Shown: positions 8,305 through 15,355 of the stretch, one piece after another
How the letters are laid out: every line of letters starts with the position of its first letter
How positions within the stretch are numbered: the stretch's first letter is position 1
NCBI GenBank assembly: GCA_900550365.1
Contig: URRR01000031.1
Coordinates: 1 to 30,265 of the forward strand
Source: an uncultured Prevotella sp.
GTDB lineage: Bacteria > Bacteroidota > Bacteroidia > Bacteroidales > Bacteroidaceae
Reading direction: 5' to 3'
Length of the DNA stretch: 30,265 bases
Translations under genes and position numbers: made by a program
The notes under the pieces: generated by a model
What the model was told of the DNA's origin: nothing
Database searches by the model: none
What the model saw: the letters and a program-made list of their open reading frames with translations, nothing else

Positions 8305-9150
8305 TTACTTTTTATCATTATTGCGTGCCCTCATCATCCGCCGTTTGCCGCAGATGTCATCTATAACGGTCACATCGCTGAAGCCCTCATGCCGCGCCAT
8401 GTCCGCCGTGAGGTCAGCATACAGGGGGTTAAGCTCGAAGTAAAGCGCACCGCCGGGGCGCAATGTGCGGGCGGCGTAGCGTGTTATGGCGCGGTAAAAC
8501 AGCAGCGGGTCGTCGTCAGGAACGAACAAGGCGAGCTGCGGTTCATGGTCGAGCACGTTGCGCGCCATGTCCTTCTTCTCCTTATTACATATGTAAGGAG
8601 GGTTGCTTACGATGACGTCCCACGCCTCGCCTTGCGGCTCAAGGCTGAGTGCGTCGCGGCGTTTCACGGCCACACGGGCGTTGTTGCGCCGCGCGTTTTC
8701 CTGCGCCGTGGCCAGTGCTTCGGGCGAAATGTCCCACGCCGTGACACTGCTTTGCGGCATGTCAAGCGCAAGGGTAACGGCTATGCAGCCGCTGCCCGTG
8801 CCCACGTCGAGCACATCCAGACCGCCGCATCCTTTGCAGTCGGCGGTTATCAGGGCGCAAAGCTCCTCGGTCTCGGGGCGCGGAATAAGCACGCCGGGGC
8901 GCACCGTGAACCACCGCCCGCAAAACTCGGCGCTGCCAAGAACATACTGCACCGGCTCGCCTTGCGTCAGACGGGCGAATATTTTGCCAAGAATGGCAGC
9001 GTCTTCCGCCGTCATTTTCTCCACTGCTCCGCACAAAACGTCGGCCTTCGACAGGCCGAAGCGCACGTCGAGCACGTAATCCGTAACGGCGCGGGCCTCC
9101 CTCTCGCCGTAAAGAGGCACAAGCATGCGCCACAGTTCGCGGTAAGTCAT
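8305..9150 (-). CDS. prmC: Release factor glutamine methyltransferase PrmC (HemK)
   Basis: Methylates the glutamine of the GGQ motif in peptide chain release factors RF1/RF2 using S-adenosylmethionine. The 281-residue protein has an N-terminal helical domain, the GEPVQYVLGSAEF segment, the RPGVLIPRPETEEL signature near 84-107, SAM motif I (VLDVGTGSGC, about 113-122 region) and the catalytic NPPY at 183-186. These are diagnostic. The start overlaps the upstream RHH gene stop by 4 nt, showing translational coupling. Confidence 0.93.
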   Translation of the reverse strand: MTYRELWRMLVPLYGEREARAVTDYVLDVRFGLSKADVLCGAVEKMTAEDAAILGKIFARLTQGEPVQYVLGSAEFCGRWFTVRPGVLIPRPETEELCALITADCKGCGGLDVLDVGTGSGCIAVTLALDMPQSSVTAWDISPEALATAQENARRNNARVAVKRRDALSLEPQGEAWDVIVSNPPYICNKEKKDMARNVLDHEPQLALFVPDDDPLLFYRAITRYAARTLRPGGALYFELNPLYADLTADMARHEGFSDVTVIDDICGKRRMMRARNNDKK

Positions 9151-9350
9151 GCCCCTTCCTCCTTCTCCTTGTCAGTCTGCGCGCGCCTCTTTTTCGGCAG
9201 GCGGCCGCTCTTGCGCAGCGCCTCCGATATAATCCATTGCAGCTGTCCGTTAGTGGAGCGGAACTCGTCGGCCGCCCATTTCTCTATGGCAGCCATCGTG
9301 TCAGAGTCCACACGCAGCACGAAACTCTTTATGTTACTTTCTTTCTTCAC
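9147..9350 (-). CDS. Small Arc-type ribbon-helix-helix protein
   Basis: A 67-residue protein. KSFVLRVDSDTMAAIEKWAADEF gives the beta strand and first helix of a ribbon-helix-helix fold, and NGQLQWIISEALRKSG gives the second helix; the tail is very basic then acidic. Arc-like proteins bind DNA as dimers. Its partner and target are unknown. It overlaps prmC by 4 nt and follows the membrane protein gene by 1 nt, so it may control this cluster, but no operator was identified. It resembles small Arc-family proteins kept beside prmC/recX in other Bacteroidales, which is from memory and unverified. Confidence 0.75.
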   Translation of the reverse strand: MKKESNIKSFVLRVDSDTMAAIEKWAADEFRSTNGQLQWIISEALRKSGRLPKKRRAQTDKEKEEGA

Positions 9351-9351
9351 G

Positions 9352-9867
9352 TCAATCAGACTTCAATGTTTCAAGATATTTCCGCGAATGGTAATACTGG
9401 TAATAGCCCAAATAATTCTTTGAGGTTATTATAAGCAGGATTATCAGCAGACCGAACCATTTGTTCAGTCTGCCGGTAAATTCATCGGCCAGTGCCCCGA
9501 AGCCGTCGAATACTAACGTACAGACAAACACGACGGATAAAAATATGACGGTATTGCAGGCCATTGCCGCCACGAAATAAAGCAGACGGTTACGCAGATA
9601 GAGGCGGTTGCTCCACGTGCCGAGCGTAACCTCGCGCTTCAGCGGGCGGCGCCTGAACTTCCACAGATATATTCCCCATGCCGATATGACTGCCGTAATG
9701 ACTGAGATTATTATTATTCCGGAAGCCGTAAAAAATCCCTTTGTGCTGCTGCTGACAATGCAAAGCAATGCTAACAGCAGGCCACAGACAACCGTCAGCT
9801 TGCCTTCAGCGGCAGGGCTGCACTCGAATTCCACTATGTGTAACTGTCTTGTGTTAAATCCGAACAT
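9352..9867 (-). CDS. Four-helix membrane protein of unknown function
   Basis: A 171-residue protein with four hydrophobic segments near residues 24-42, 47-69, 94-120 and 137-154. The loop between segments 2 and 3 is basic (KFRRRPLKREV), which suggests it is cytoplasmic. I recognise no family. It is the first gene of the minus-strand cluster; no TAnnTTTG promoter was found upstream of 9867, where a family B repeat begins about 80 nt away. Confidence 0.6.
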   Translation of the reverse strand: MFGFNTRQLHIVEFECSPAAEGKLTVVCGLLLALLCIVSSSTKGFFTASGIIIISVITAVISAWGIYLWKFRRRPLKREVTLGTWSNRLYLRNRLLYFVAAMACNTVIFLSVVFVCTLVFDGFGALADEFTGRLNKWFGLLIILLIITSKNYLGYYQYYHSRKYLETLKSD

Positions 9868-9943
9868 GTCGTTTTCTGTTTAATTGTATTCTTTATACTT
9901 GCCGTTGCTAATATCCTGATAATCAATATGTTATATACGGCGT

Positions 9944-10034
9944 TGCAAAAGGCCGTCTTTTAGCGTGTAAAAGGTGGTCTTTTGGCCGCTGAAAGGCCGC
10001 CTTTTGCAATGCCGTTTGCCGTCTTTTGCAAATC
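9944..10034. repeat. Family B hairpin repeat
   Basis: TTGCAAAAGGCCGTCTTTTAG opens the element, and GGCCGCCTTTTGCAA closes the first stem. AAAAGGTGGTCTTTTGG and TTTGCCGTCTTTTGCAAA are internal copies. It is a degenerate relative of the element at 5083-5174, in the gap between the SPFH gene's 3' end and the membrane protein's 5' end. Confidence 0.6.
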
Positions 10035-10080
10035 AGGCGGACAGCATCCGTATTACGGACGATGGCGGAAGCATCCTCGT

Positions 10081-10191
10081 GTAGGGACATAATTCATTAT
10101 GTCCGAACGTTTCGTAGAAACGTATCGCAAGCGTGTCTGGCGGTTAATACGCCCCTTCGTGGCGTTCGGACATAATGAATTATGTCCCTAC
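10081..10191. repeat. 111-bp element with 29-bp perfect inverted repeats
   Basis: GTAGGGACATAATTCATTAT starts a 29-nt arm (10081-10109) that is perfectly complementary to 10163-10191. Each arm is itself palindromic (GGACATAAT/ATTATGTCC). The 53-nt interior holds CGTTTC-GTA-GAAACG (10108-10122) and GGCG...CGCC (about 10139-10153), so the folded form has several branches. It resembles small REP- or MITE-like elements; no coding capacity. Confidence 0.7.
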
Positions 10192-10275
10192 AGAGGATGT
10201 TCCGCCCCTTTCCCAGTTTGTTCCTTGCGTGCAAACAGCTTGTTTGCTCGTCTGCTTGTCAACTTGTCTGCTGAA

Positions 10276-11247
10276 TTAGTGGTTGAGTGTTCCCGTGTTA
10301 ATGACGGGCTGCGCCGTGTCGTCTCCGCACAGGACAACGAGCAGATTGCTCACCATGGCTGCCTTCTTCTCCTCGTCGAGGTCGACAATTGCCTCCGAAC
10401 TGAGCTTGTCAAGCGCCATTTTAACCATTGACACGGCACCTTCAACAATCTTCTCGCGTGCCGCAATGACGGCCGTTGCCTGCTGGCGGCGCAGCATCAC
10501 GGCTGCAATCTCAGGCGCGTAGGCCAGGTAATTGATGCGTGCCTCTACCACTTCGATGCCTGCCATCTCAAGACGCTCGTCAATCTTTGCCTCAAGTTCC
10601 TTGTTGATCTCGTCGCTACCGTCTCGCAGAGTCAGTTCGTTGGTGCTCTGTTCGCCGTCGTCGTAAGCGTATTGGCCGGCCACCTGGCGCAGCGCGGCGT
10701 CCGCCTGAATGCGCACGAACATCTCAAAGGCATTCATAATGGTGGCCGTTTTCGCCGCGGCGGCAGCTGCATTGGCAGCCGTTTTAGACTGAGCCATGGT
10801 CTGAGCGTCAATCTCGAACATCGCCTTGTACGTGTCTTTCAGCTTCCACACCAGCACCATGCCAATCATTACGGGGTTACCCGTCTTGTCGTTTACCTTT
10901 ATCGGCTCGGCGTCAAGGTTGCGTGCGCGCATTGACAGCTTCTTTCCCGATATGAAAGGGTTAACCCAGAAGTAGCCCGTGCGGGTGAACGTGCCGCGGT
11001 ATTTGCCGAAGAACATCATCACGCAGGCCTCCCCAGGCTCAAGCAGAACGAAGCCGCCGCTGACGAAAATGTTGGCTACCAAAATCACGCCGCCCGCTAC
11101 TCCGACTGCAATCGCGGCCGCACCGGTGAGCGATGTGCCTGCAAGGATGATAAGTCCGATAGACGCAAGATACAAAAAGATGTTTAACACGAGCATGGCA
11201 ATGCCGTTGAGCGTTTTGCCTGCAAAGGTGAATTCCTGGTTTTCCAT
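10276..11247 (-). CDS. SPFH/band-7 (stomatin-like) membrane protein
   Basis: A 323-residue protein. The start at 11247 (MENQEFTFAGKT) follows a clear promoter; a longer ORF would begin inside or upstream of it. Two hydrophobic segments (about residues 14-34 and 38-62) anchor it, followed by a band-7 domain (LEPGEACVMMFFGKYRGTFTRTGYFWVNPF ... RARNLDAEPIKVNDKTGNPVMIGMVLVWKL). An Ala-rich helix (about 150-163) and the GIEVVEARINYLAYAPEIAAVMLRRQQA segment are typical of the SPFH family. Such proteins form oligomeric membrane microdomain scaffolds and often work with proteases or transport proteins. No partner gene is adjacent, so the role here is open. Confidence 0.85.
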   Translation of the reverse strand: MENQEFTFAGKTLNGIAMLVLNIFLYLASIGLIILAGTSLTGAAAIAVGVAGGVILVANIFVSGGFVLLEPGEACVMMFFGKYRGTFTRTGYFWVNPFISGKKLSMRARNLDAEPIKVNDKTGNPVMIGMVLVWKLKDTYKAMFEIDAQTMAQSKTAANAAAAAAKTATIMNAFEMFVRIQADAALRQVAGQYAYDDGEQSTNELTLRDGSDEINKELEAKIDERLEMAGIEVVEARINYLAYAPEIAAVMLRRQQATAVIAAREKIVEGAVSMVKMALDKLSSEAIVDLDEEKKAAMVSNLLVVLCGDDTAQPVINTGTLNH

Positions 11248-11296
11248 AAATGTATTGTTTAACGTTTGATTATTTATTGATATTAATTTGATATTA

Positions 11297-11327
11297 CAAA
11301 GATATACGATTTTCAGTAAACGCACAA
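11297..11327 (-). promoter_or_regulatory. Bacteroidetes-type promoter for the SPFH gene
   Basis: On the minus strand TATCTTTG (11304-11297) is preceded, after exactly 20 nt, by TTG (11327-11325), matching the -7/-33 consensus. Predicted transcription start is near 11290, about 45 nt before the ATG at 11247. Confidence 0.75.
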
Positions 11328-11628
11328 TACGCCGGCAGTGTATTTAAGATAATTTAACCGTGAACGTCTGTGCAGCAGCCTGTTACCCTGACGGCTCCGG
11401 CATACAGGCAGACTGGTGTATGGATGAGAAAAGGAATAACAGAAGAACACAAGTGAATGGCAGAAATTACATGAAAAGCCGCACAGTAAGGATATAAACG
11501 GCTGAAGCCATTACCTTTTTTTATATTGAGGCGGAGGCCGGCGTTAATCATAATTATGACTAATCAGCCGCTAAAATGTCCGTTATATAAAAGGTAATGG
11601 CTTCAGATGTTTTTGTGATTTACCGCTG
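11328..11628. other. 301-nt gap with 18-bp inverted repeat
   Basis: No convincing gene is seen; a 65-codon minus-strand ORF here lacks recognisable features. CTGAAGCCATTACCTTTT (11502-11519) and its exact reverse complement (11589-11606) flank 69 nt. The right arm ends about 23 nt from the O-methyltransferase stop codon, so it may shape that 3' end or delimit a small insertion. Confidence 0.5.
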
Positions 11629-12264
11629 TCAAGGCTTTTTCATGGCAATGGTAAGTCCGTCGCGCAGCGGCAGGATAACCTTCTCCACACGTGGGTCGGC
11701 GGCTATGAAGTCGTTGAAAGTCTCAATGCCGATGGTCTGGCGGTCGGCCGGTCGCGGCGTCTCTAATACGTGTCCGTCCCAAAGCGTGTTGTCAGCCAGC
11801 AGAAAACCGCCCGGCCGCAGCACCTTGAGCGCCATTTCGTAAGTCTCGGTGTAAGTACGCTTGTCGCCGTCTATGAAGGCCATGTCAAACTGTATGCCTG
11901 TGCGCGGAGCTTCCTTCACGGCGTCGCCGATGATGAAGCGTATCTTGTCAGCCACTGGTGAACCTTCAATCCACGGGCGCGTGAAGTCCTCCAGTTCGTC
12001 GTTTATCTCGTAAGTGTACACCATGCCGCCCTCGTCAAGTCCCTCCGCCATGCAGATAGCACTGTATCCGCTGAACGTCCCGACCTCAAGTATGTTCTTA
12101 GGGCGTATCATGCGTACCAGCATTTTCAGCAGCCGGCCCTGCAGATGGCCGCTGGCCATGCGCCCGCGCAGCAGGTGCACGTTAGTGGCACGCCACAGAC
12201 GGTAAAGGTAGTCACCCTCGGGGTCGATGTGGGCGAGAAGATAATTATTCAATTCATAATTCAT
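11629..12264 (-). CDS. SAM-dependent O-methyltransferase (caffeoyl-CoA OMT-like)
   Basis: A 211-residue class I methyltransferase of the Methyltransf_3/COG4122 group. ILEVGTFSGYSAICMAEGL is the SAM-binding motif I, VYTYEINDEL the acidic strand-2 loop, and FDMAFIDGDKRTY plus LLADNTLWDGHV the metal/substrate region of catechol-type O-methyltransferases. Length fits the family. The substrate is unknown. The start codon and first residues (MNYELNN) are written by the family D repeat AATTCATAATTCA; the conserved part begins at about YLLAHIDPEGD, so the true N-terminus may have been replaced by repeat sequence. Confidence 0.88.
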   Translation of the reverse strand: MNYELNNYLLAHIDPEGDYLYRLWRATNVHLLRGRMASGHLQGRLLKMLVRMIRPKNILEVGTFSGYSAICMAEGLDEGGMVYTYEINDELEDFTRPWIEGSPVADKIRFIIGDAVKEAPRTGIQFDMAFIDGDKRTYTETYEMALKVLRPGGFLLADNTLWDGHVLETPRPADRQTIGIETFNDFIAADPRVEKVILPLRDGLTIAMKKP

Positions 12265-12339
12265 AATTCACAATTCACGGTTTTTAATTCATAATTCACG
12301 TTTTTAATTCATAATTCACAATTCATAATTCATAATTGG
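12241..12339. repeat. Family D array, left side (55-bp inverted repeat arm)
   Basis: Units of AATTCATAATTCAC are tandemly arranged from the O-methyltransferase 5' end to about 12339. The part 12285-12339 is perfectly complementary to 12429-12483. Together they form a 55-bp stem around 89 nt (12340-12428) that shows no gene. Confidence 0.8.
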
Positions 12340-12428
12340 TTGAGTGTCAGATAATAATTAATAAACAAAATTTCATGAGTGGGTTAAGTTCCTGATTATG
12401 ATTGATAAACCAATATCTCTCCAACAAC

Positions 12429-12483
12429 CCAATTATGAATTATGAATTGTGAATTATGAATTAAAAACGTGAATTATGAATTA
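12429..12483. repeat. Family D array, right arm, overlapping aroQ 3' end
   Basis: Exact inverted copy of 12285-12339. It runs into aroQ, where it encodes the last residues (IHNSRF) and the stop codon at 12461-12463. Confidence 0.8.
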
Positions 12484-12892
12484 GCAAAGCTTCTATTGCC
12501 AGGCGGTAAGAATCGAGGCCGAAACCACATATCACACCGAGGCATGCGGCCGAAATGAACGACCTGTGACGGAAGTCCTCACGCTTGTGCACGTTGGATA
12601 TATGAACCTCAATCACCGGGCAGCGCAGCGAACGGATGCAGTCGTGCAGGGCCACGCTGGTGTGGGTGTAGGCTCCGGCGTTGAGCACGATGCCGTCATA
12701 TGTGAAGCCTGTTTCCTGCATCTTGTCAATCATTACGCCCTCAATGTTGCTCTGGAAATACTCTATCTCTACGTCAGGATAACGCCGGCGCAGCTCAGGC
12801 AGGTAATCATCGAACGAGCTGCTGCCGTAGATGCCCGGCTCACGTGTGCCGAGAAGATTGAGGTTAGGGCCGTTTAATATAAGTATTTTCAT
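12461..12892 (-). CDS. aroQ: 3-dehydroquinate dehydratase, type II
   Basis: Catalyses dehydration of 3-dehydroquinate to 3-dehydroshikimate in the shikimate pathway, in the cytoplasm as a dodecamer. The 143-residue protein has the family pattern throughout: ILNGPNLNLLGTREPGIYGS (catalytic Tyr22), FQSNIEG, IVLNAGAYTHTS (Asn71, His77), PVIEVHISN (His97) and HRSFISAACLGVICGFG. The last six residues come from the family D repeat, so the original stop was probably lost or overwritten. It is divergent from xerD, with 87 nt between the start codons. Confidence 0.93.
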   Translation of the reverse strand: MKILILNGPNLNLLGTREPGIYGSSSFDDYLPELRRRYPDVEIEYFQSNIEGVMIDKMQETGFTYDGIVLNAGAYTHTSVALHDCIRSLRCPVIEVHISNVHKREDFRHRSFISAACLGVICGFGLDSYRLAIEALLIHNSRF

Positions 12893-12909
12893 AATCGGAT
12901 AAATTTGTT

Positions 12910-12917
12910 TAACTTTG
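12910..12917 (+). promoter_or_regulatory. -7 element of the xerD promoter
   Basis: TAACTTTG matches the Bacteroidetes -7 element and lies 62 nt before the xerD ATG. No good TTTG -33 sequence is present at the expected distance (12886-12890 reads TTTTC), so the call is moderate. Confidence 0.5.
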
Positions 12918-12962
12918 CAATGGCGTGACGGTCAATGGGATTACCGCTGCCGCTCCACGCTG

Positions 12963-12970
12963 CAAAAGTA
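12963..12970 (-). promoter_or_regulatory. -7 element of a possible aroQ promoter
   Basis: On the minus strand TACTTTTG (12970-12963) matches TAnnTTTG, 70 nt before the aroQ start. No -33 match was seen. The two opposed -7 elements make 12910-12970 an overlapping divergent promoter region. Confidence 0.45.
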
Positions 12971-12979
12971 CGAAAATAA

Positions 12980-13894
12980 ATGGAAAATGAAGTAAAACCG
13001 GCATCGAATATAGCCAAGGCATACCAGAGATACATGCGGCTGGAGCGGAATTTCGCTCCCAACACGCTTGATGCCTACATGCACGACATTGACAAACTGC
13101 TGAAGCATCTGGCAGAAAACGGCATAGACCCGACAGCCGCCACGCTGGCTGACCTGCAGGCCTTCGCCGCCCGCCTGCACGACCTTGGCATAGGGCCGCG
13201 CTCACAATGCAGGATACTCAGCGGCGTCAGGTCGTTCTACAAGTTTCTGTTTACTGACGGATACATAGCCGATGACCCCTCGGAACTGCTTGAGTCGCCG
13301 CAGCTGGGCGAGCATCTGCCTGAAGTGCTGACCACCGAGGAAGTGGACAGACTGGAGCAGGCGGTTGACCTGGAGAAATGGGAGGGGCAGCGTAACGTGG
13401 CCATTATCGAGGTGCTTTTCAGTTGCGGACTGCGCGTGAGCGAGCTTGTCAACCTTAAGCTGTCTGACCTTTATCTGTCTGAGCGCTTTGTCCGCGTGGC
13501 AGGCAAAGGGCGGAAGGAACGCTTTGTGCCCATTTCCGACAACGCCGTGAAGCAGCTTGAGTACTGGTTTGCCGACCGTAACCTTATGAACATAAAGCCC
13601 GGAGAAGAGGACTACGTGTTCCTTAACCGCCGCGGAAGTCACCTGACGCGCACCATGATACTGATAATGATAAAGCGCCTCGGCCGTGACGCAGGTATAA
13701 AGAAGACCATAAGCCCGCACACGCTGCGCCACAGCTTTGCCACGGCGCTGCTTGAGGGCGGTGCCGACCTGCGTGCGATACAGGCCATGTTGGGGCATGA
13801 GAGCATCGGCACGACCGAGATTTACACCCACATCGACACCCATACGCTGCGCCAGGAGATACTGGAGCATCACCCGAGGAACATGAAACGGTAA
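12980..13894 (+). CDS. xerD: Tyrosine recombinase XerD (chromosome dimer resolution)
   Basis: A 304-residue site-specific recombinase. Residues 10-95 form the SAM-like core-binding domain (AYQRYMRLERNFAPNTLDAYMHDI). The catalytic domain has Arg152 (CGLRVSEL), Lys176 (GKGRKERFVP), His247 and Arg250 (HTLRHSFA), His273 (LGHESIGTTEIY) and nucleophile Tyr282. Length, the SPHTLRHSFATALLEGGADLRAIQAMLGH stretch and the GHxSIxTTxIYTH ending are those of XerC/XerD. Divergent placement next to aroQ, without any accessory gene, argues for the housekeeping recombinase, not a mobile-element integrase. The start at 12980 fits the family N-terminus. Confidence 0.9.
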   Translation: MENEVKPASNIAKAYQRYMRLERNFAPNTLDAYMHDIDKLLKHLAENGIDPTAATLADLQAFAARLHDLGIGPRSQCRILSGVRSFYKFLFTDGYIADDPSELLESPQLGEHLPEVLTTEEVDRLEQAVDLEKWEGQRNVAIIEVLFSCGLRVSELVNLKLSDLYLSERFVRVAGKGRKERFVPISDNAVKQLEYWFADRNLMNIKPGEEDYVFLNRRGSHLTRTMILIMIKRLGRDAGIKKTISPHTLRHSFATALLEGGADLRAIQAMLGHESIGTTEIYTHIDTHTLRQEILEHHPRNMKR

Positions 13895-14057
13895 TATGCT
13901 GACTGCCAGCAGGTTTGCGTAATGTCAGCAGTCCGCGTGGCGAATTTGTGTCAAGAAATAATTTATCATGCTCTCAGGGTGTGGTAAGTTGAGGCTGTTG
14001 CCGTCGCGGTAAGATTCGTCAAAAGTGCAGGCGAATAGTAAAATAGGTGCGATTTTA

Positions 14058-14088
14058 TTGTGATTTACATGCAAAAATAGTAACTTTG
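14058..14088 (+). promoter_or_regulatory. Bacteroidetes-type promoter for pyrE
   Basis: TTG (14058-14060), a 20-nt spacer and TAACTTTG (14081-14088) match the consensus exactly. The pyrE ATG is at 14141, giving a leader of about 45 nt. The preceding 160 nt after xerD hold no feature that I can name. Confidence 0.8.
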
Positions 14089-14140
14089 CAACAAAAACGG
14101 GCTATATCCTGAAAACAGAAACACATAAAAACATAAAGAT

Positions 14141-14773
14141 ATGGATACATTGAAAAGAGCATTGGCGTCAAAACTGCTTAAGATAAAGGCTATCAAGCTG
14201 CAACCCGATAATCCTTTTACATGGGCTTCGGGATGGAAGTCGCCTTTCTATTGCGACAACCGTAAGACCTTGTCATACCCCGACCTGCGCGGCTTCGTGA
14301 AGCTGGAACTGGCTCATGCCGTGCTTGAACATTTTCCTGAAGCTACTGCCGTGGCCGGTGTCGCGACCGGAGCGATAGCGCAGGGCGCTCTCGTGGCTGA
14401 CGAGCTTGGGCTGCCTTTTGCTTATGTGCGCAGCAAGGCCAAAGACCACGGCATGGGCAACCTTATTGAGGGAGAACTGCCCGAGGGCGCAAAGGTAGTG
14501 GTCATTGAGGACCTTATATCTACCGGCGGCAGCAGTCTGAAAGCTGTTGAGGCTCTGCGTGCCGCAGGCTTTGAGGTGGTAGGCATGGTGGCTTCATATA
14601 CTTACGGCTTCCCCGTTGCGCGCAAGGCGTTTGAGGATGCCGGCGTGGAACTTGTCACCCTGACCGACTATGAACACGTGGTAGAGGAGGCTGCTGCCAC
14701 GGGATATATCTCAGAGAAGGATATTGAGCTGCTGCACGAGTGGCGCAAGAGCCCTGATACATGGATGAAATAA
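14141..14773 (+). CDS. pyrE: Orotate phosphoribosyltransferase
   Basis: Converts orotate and PRPP to orotidine 5'-monophosphate in de novo pyrimidine synthesis. The 210-residue protein has the FTWASGWKSPFYCDNR substrate-region motif (about 26-41), the mobile catalytic loop RSKAKDHGMGNLIEG (97-111) and the PRPP-binding motif VVVIEDLISTGGS (119-131). Length is typical. It has its own promoter and is followed after 13 nt by the SRPBCC gene, so the two are probably co-transcribed. Confidence 0.94.
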   Translation: MDTLKRALASKLLKIKAIKLQPDNPFTWASGWKSPFYCDNRKTLSYPDLRGFVKLELAHAVLEHFPEATAVAGVATGAIAQGALVADELGLPFAYVRSKAKDHGMGNLIEGELPEGAKVVVIEDLISTGGSSLKAVEALRAAGFEVVGMVASYTYGFPVARKAFEDAGVELVTLTDYEHVVEEAAATGYISEKDIELLHEWRKSPDTWMK

Positions 14774-14786
14774 TAGGGTAGGGGAC

Positions 14787-15197
14787 ATGAGCAAGTATGA
14801 AAGCGGCGTTAAGCAGGTGGCACATCCGCAACAACTGGTGTACGACACGCTTAGCGACCTTAATAATATAGGCCGCATAAAGGACCGCATACCGGCCGAC
14901 AAGATACAGGACCTGACGTTCGACCATGATACGGTAAGCGTCAACGTGCCGCCCGTGGGCGCAATAACTCTGAGGATAGTGGACAGGGAAGAGCCTAAAT
15001 GTGTTAAGTTTGAGGCTGTCAATTCGCCTCTGCCTTTTAACCTGTGGGTACAGATGCTGCCGGTGACTGACACTACAAGCAAGATACGTGTCACGGTAAA
15101 GGCTGACATACCTGTATTCCTTAAACCAATGATTGGCAGCAAGCTGCAGGACGGTGTCGACAAGATAGCTGACGCCCTGGCAATGCTGCCGTATTGA
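14787..15197 (+). CDS. SRPBCC (START-like) domain protein
   Basis: A 136-residue protein built as one SRPBCC/polyketide-cyclase-like fold: an N-terminal YESGVKQVAHPQQLVYDTLSDL strand-helix, several beta strands and a long C-terminal amphipathic helix (KLQDGVDKIADALAML). This fold binds hydrophobic ligands; the ligand is unknown. It lies in the gap between pyrE and argH, an arrangement I recall from other Bacteroidales (unverified). No membrane segment or signal peptide is seen. Confidence 0.75.
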   Translation: MSKYESGVKQVAHPQQLVYDTLSDLNNIGRIKDRIPADKIQDLTFDHDTVSVNVPPVGAITLRIVDREEPKCVKFEAVNSPLPFNLWVQMLPVTDTTSKIRVTVKADIPVFLKPMIGSKLQDGVDKIADALAMLPY

Positions 15198-15345
15198 AGG
15201 AGGAGTAAGTAGGAAAAGGAGTAAGTAGGAAGGGAGTAAAGGAGTAAGGAGAAAGGTAGTAATAAGTAGTAAGTAGTAAGTTTGAATTACATCCGTCTTA
15301 TTAGCCTTATTTGTCCTATCAGTCCTATTATATGATTCTTAGCTC
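15198..15345. repeat. Family E purine-rich array and pyrimidine-rich tail
   Basis: The gap before argH is made of short units, GGAGTAAGTAGGAA then AGTAGTAAGTAGTAAG (15198-15282). A pyrimidine-rich stretch of TTAGCCTTATTTGTCCTAT type follows (15295-15332). The reverse complement of the first unit type (ACTCCTTAACTCC) is found at 27715-27815. No TAnnTTTG promoter for argH is visible. Confidence 0.6.
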
Positions 15346-15355
15346 TTAATTAATT

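Noticed and set aside
8266..9423. 385-codon plus-strand ORF
   Set aside because: Runs antisense through recX, prmC and the RHH gene, all of which have family motifs.
11354..11551. 65-codon minus-strand ORF
   Set aside because: No recognisable features and it runs into the inverted repeat between SPFH and O-methyltransferase genes.
12980..13894. Tyrosine recombinase as integrase of a mobile element
   Set aside because: It has XerD features, sits beside aroQ and shows no att sites or cargo; housekeeping XerD is the simpler reading.
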